Below are positions 61,987 to 64,000 of a DNA stretch of 64,000 bases, one piece after another. Position numbers and translations under genes: made by a program. The first letter of the stretch is position 1. Each line of letters begins with the position of its first letter. Location of the stretch: the NCBI RefSeq assembly GCF_014200405.1, contig NZ_JACHBQ010000001.1, positions 1,116,001-1,180,000 of the forward strand, written 5' to 3'. Below the pieces are notes generated by a model. That model searched no databases. It saw only the letters and a program-made list of their open reading frames with translations, and was not told where the DNA came from. This stretch comes from Cryobacterium roopkundense (GTDB lineage: Bacteria; Actinomycetota; Actinomycetes; Actinomycetales; Microbacteriaceae).

Positions 61987-63904
61987 GGCTGCCTTCGAAG
62001 ACGGTGCCGTCGAGGGCCTCGAAGCCGGCTGGCTCGAGGGCGTCCTCAAGCTGGCTGGCCGCGTCGCCGGCTAGGGTGAGGTCGTGAGTGTGCCCCTCGA
62101 CGATCGTGACGGTGCCGTTGTTGCCGTCGACGCGCAGCCACTGGCCAGTCGTGATCTGCGCCGAGGCGGTGCCGGTTCCAGTGACGGCCGGCATGCCATA
62201 TTCGCGGCAGACGATGGCCGCGTGGCTCATCATGCCGCCGATGTCGGTGACGGTGGCGCGAATCTTGCCGAAGATCGGTCCCCACGACGGGGCCGTGACG
62301 GGGGCGACGAGGATATCGCCCTCCTGCACTTCGGAGAGCTGGTCGGAGCTGCTGATGACTCGGGCCGGTCCTTCGGCCACGCCGCTCGAGGCCGCCATTC
62401 CGCGAAACTCGCCCTCCGGCGCGTCGGAGTCGCCGAGCCAGTTCTTGATCTGGTCGCTCGTGATGCCCCAGAGCATGAGGGTGAAGGGTTCGGTGATCAC
62501 GGCCGGCGGGGTATTGAGGGCAGGCTGCGGGCGCTGCTGCTGCAGGGCGTCCACGATCGCTCGGCGGCGTTCGACCTCGTCGGGCCAGTAGTCCGGCCCG
62601 ATCGCAGGGGCGCCGACAGCCCAGCCGGTGACGTAGTCGAAGAGCGCCTCGCGCACCTCGTCGCGGCGCAAAAAGAACATGCCGTCGGCCTCGGCCCAGA
62701 AGCCCTGCTGCTGCAGCATGGCCGACAGTTCGCGGGCCTTGCGCCAGAAGACGCCCATGGTCCAGTGCTCGATGTAGAAGTTGTGGTTCTCCACGTAGGG
62801 GTAGACCTGGCGGGCCAGGCCGAGCTTGCCCTCGAAGGCGGCGAGCTGTTCGGGGCTGAGGAGCTCCGAGTACTCTTCGGTGATGCGGTCGCGTTCGGCG
62901 ACGAGCTCGGCGACCGGGCGGTCGATGACCTGGCCGGCCTGCAGGCGGCCGATGTAGTCGCGAATGTAGCCGAGCGGCAGTTCGAGGTGGTCGATCCAGT
63001 ACTTGTCGTGGGCGTAGAAGCCGTTGCCGACGGTGAAGTTGAACCAGGGGTCCTTCGCCTCGTTCCAGGCGGCGATCCATTCGGCGCCAGCGGATGCCGC
63101 GGCCAGGCCTACAAGGGTCGCTTCCGGGTTCTCGGTATCACCGAACAGGCCGGTGAGGCCGAGCTCAACGGCGAGTTTGGCGAGCTTCTTGAGTTCGTCG
63201 TCGGGCCGGAAGAGCTCCATGTCGACGCCCTGCACCATTTTGGCAACGGCCTGGTCGGGAATGCCGGGAAAGACCTCCTTGCAGAAGCTGAAGAAGTCGA
63301 GGTAGGCGACGTAGCCGAGGTTGAGAAACTCGAAGTGGTACTGCCAGGCGCGGTAGGTCAGCGCGATGAGCTCGTCATAGCGGGCGAGCAGATCGTTGTT
63401 CGGGCCGGTGCCCTTGCCGCTTGTGACGTCGTCGATGTCGACCCGGTCGGGCAGCGCCTCGAATGAGAGGGCACCGAGCTCGTCGATCGTGCCGCGGATC
63501 TTGCCCTGCCACTGCTCGAGCAGGGTCTCCCAATTCTGAAAGTAGTGGCCGGCGCGGGCCATGAACTCGGGCACGCGCGGGGCGATCTCGGCTTCGGGCA
63601 CGCCGACCGGCGACATGAAGACGTAGCCGTTGTGGATGCGGAATTCGATGCCGTTGGCCGGCGGAATGAGCAGGTGGCGGGTGTTGTACTGGCCGAGGCA
63701 GCTGACGGCGAACTCGAAGCCGATGGTCTCGAAGGGCTTGGTCACGGTCGGCCAGTGCTGGCTGTCGCAGAACCAGAACTTGCCTTGCTCAACCTCGCGG
63801 CGGTTCTCCTGAAACACCAAGTTGTACGCGTACAGATCTTTCCAGCCTTCGGCGCCGGCGGCGGGGGCCTGGTCGTAGGGGCTGGGAAATGACTTCTCTG
63901 TCAT
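61979..63904 (-). CDS. PEP-utilising-enzyme-type protein with phosphohistidine swivelling domain (CreH/CreI-like)
   Basis: A protein of 641 residues. The last ~90 residues form a PEP-utilisers mobile domain with phospho-acceptor His561 in DIGGMMSHAAIVCREYGMPAV. The long N-terminal part has no ATP-grasp motifs and resembles the companion subunit of two-part phenylphosphate or 4-cresyl-phosphate synthases. Such enzymes use ATP to phosphorylate a phenolic hydroxyl through the histidine. The nucleotide-binding subunit should be a separate gene and is not seen here. It is the first gene of the leftward operon within the window and overlaps the SDR by eight bases. Confidence 0.85.
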   Translation of the reverse strand: MTEKSFPSPYDQAPAAGAEGWKDLYAYNLVFQENRREVEQGKFWFCDSQHWPTVTKPFETIGFEFAVSCLGQYNTRHLLIPPANGIEFRIHNGYVFMSPVGVPEAEIAPRVPEFMARAGHYFQNWETLLEQWQGKIRGTIDELGALSFEALPDRVDIDDVTSGKGTGPNNDLLARYDELIALTYRAWQYHFEFLNLGYVAYLDFFSFCKEVFPGIPDQAVAKMVQGVDMELFRPDDELKKLAKLAVELGLTGLFGDTENPEATLVGLAAASAGAEWIAAWNEAKDPWFNFTVGNGFYAHDKYWIDHLELPLGYIRDYIGRLQAGQVIDRPVAELVAERDRITEEYSELLSPEQLAAFEGKLGLARQVYPYVENHNFYIEHWTMGVFWRKARELSAMLQQQGFWAEADGMFFLRRDEVREALFDYVTGWAVGAPAIGPDYWPDEVERRRAIVDALQQQRPQPALNTPPAVITEPFTLMLWGITSDQIKNWLGDSDAPEGEFRGMAASSGVAEGPARVISSSDQLSEVQEGDILVAPVTAPSWGPIFGKIRATVTDIGGMMSHAAIVCREYGMPAVTGTGTASAQITTGQWLRVDGNNGTVTIVEGHTHDLTLAGDAASQLEDALEPAGFEALDGTVFEGSHA

Positions 63905-64000
63905 TGGTAAACCATTCTCGAAGTGGTGCGTCGGGGTAAGCGGAGAGGGAGCAGACGAGCGGATGGCGCGGGTCGGGCGGGAAAATGGGGTGCGGCGGGT
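63905..64000. other. Upstream region of the cre-like operon (window edge)
   Basis: The 96 bases before the PEP-type gene contain no convincing end of another gene. The ribosome site is weak. An operon promoter or an inter-operonic gap may lie here, but the window ends. Confidence 0.3.

Noticed and set aside
62084..63466. Long rightward open frame of 460 codons opposite the PEP-type gene
   Set aside because: Codon-composition shadow of a GC-rich gene; no start signal and no recognisable domain.
1..64000. CRISPR arrays, rRNA genes, complete tRNAs or riboswitches
   Set aside because: No regularly spaced repeats with unique spacers, no rRNA-like sequence, no full cloverleaf and no recognisable riboswitch core were seen.

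Overview
The window is GC-rich, gene-dense DNA from a high-GC Gram-positive bacterium. NarL-type two-component pairs next to ABC exporters, TAP-like lipoprotein hydrolases, a MimR-type activator and rhodocoxin-type ferredoxins point to an actinobacterium, probably Microbacteriaceae or a close relative. That placement is inferred from gene content only; no rRNA or intact tRNA is present.

Region 1 (1 to about 34.6 kb) is accessory DNA rich in regulators and membrane proteins. Its most striking feature is a shared promoter architecture. Eleven sites carry a TTGACY -35 box, an exactly 19-bp spacer holding the imperfect dyad ACYCTGTG-N5-CACARRGT, and a weak -10 box. This is the hallmark of MerR-family activation. 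The sites precede a SpoIIM-like membrane protein and its decayed paralog, two CPBP proteases (one decayed), a DUF418 protein, two TAP-like lipoprotein hydrolases, a penicillin-binding-type serine hydrolase, a small multidrug-export-like protein, an ABC exporter and a MerR regulator itself. A second MerR paralog sits with another ABC exporter at 15.6-18.2 kb. The set looks like an envelope-defence or antimicrobial-immunity regulon that has expanded by duplication and is partly decaying. Unrelated local modules (MFS/TetR, RidA/HxlR, MarR/oxidoreductase, histidine kinase/response regulator) are interspersed, and an IS3-type element lies at 2.9-4.5 kb.

Region 2 (34.9-45.1 kb) holds a GMC oxidoreductase, a TetR plus large LuxR-type ATPase regulator pair, a broken SDR, a lipoprotein, and a histidine kinase/response regulator/ABC ATPase/FtsX-like permease operon.

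Region 3 (45.4-56.5 kb) is a mosaic island. A 149-bp sequence occurs twice in direct orientation (45414 and 54781, one mismatch). The left copy abuts an IS21-family element that has removed the 5' end of an SDR gene. The right copy abuts the 3' end of a tRNA gene, followed by an IS256/IS1249-like element. Between them lie an intact SDR, a MimR/AcoR-type activator and a divergent operon of amidohydrolase, DUF59 protein and zinc alcohol dehydrogenase. These are the usual companions of actinobacterial propane/phenol-type diiron monooxygenases, but no monooxygenase genes are present.

Region 4 (57.4-64 kb) is one leftward operon with overlapping genes: PEP-utilising-type subunit, SDR, [2Fe-2S] ferredoxin, ferredoxin reductase, HD phosphohydrolase and aldehyde dehydrogenase. 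Content and order match the Corynebacterium glutamicum cre logic for alkylphenols: phosphorylate the phenol, oxidise the alkyl group with a P450, remove the phosphate, then oxidise alcohol to aldehyde to acid. The ATP-grasp subunit and the P450 would have to lie outside the window.
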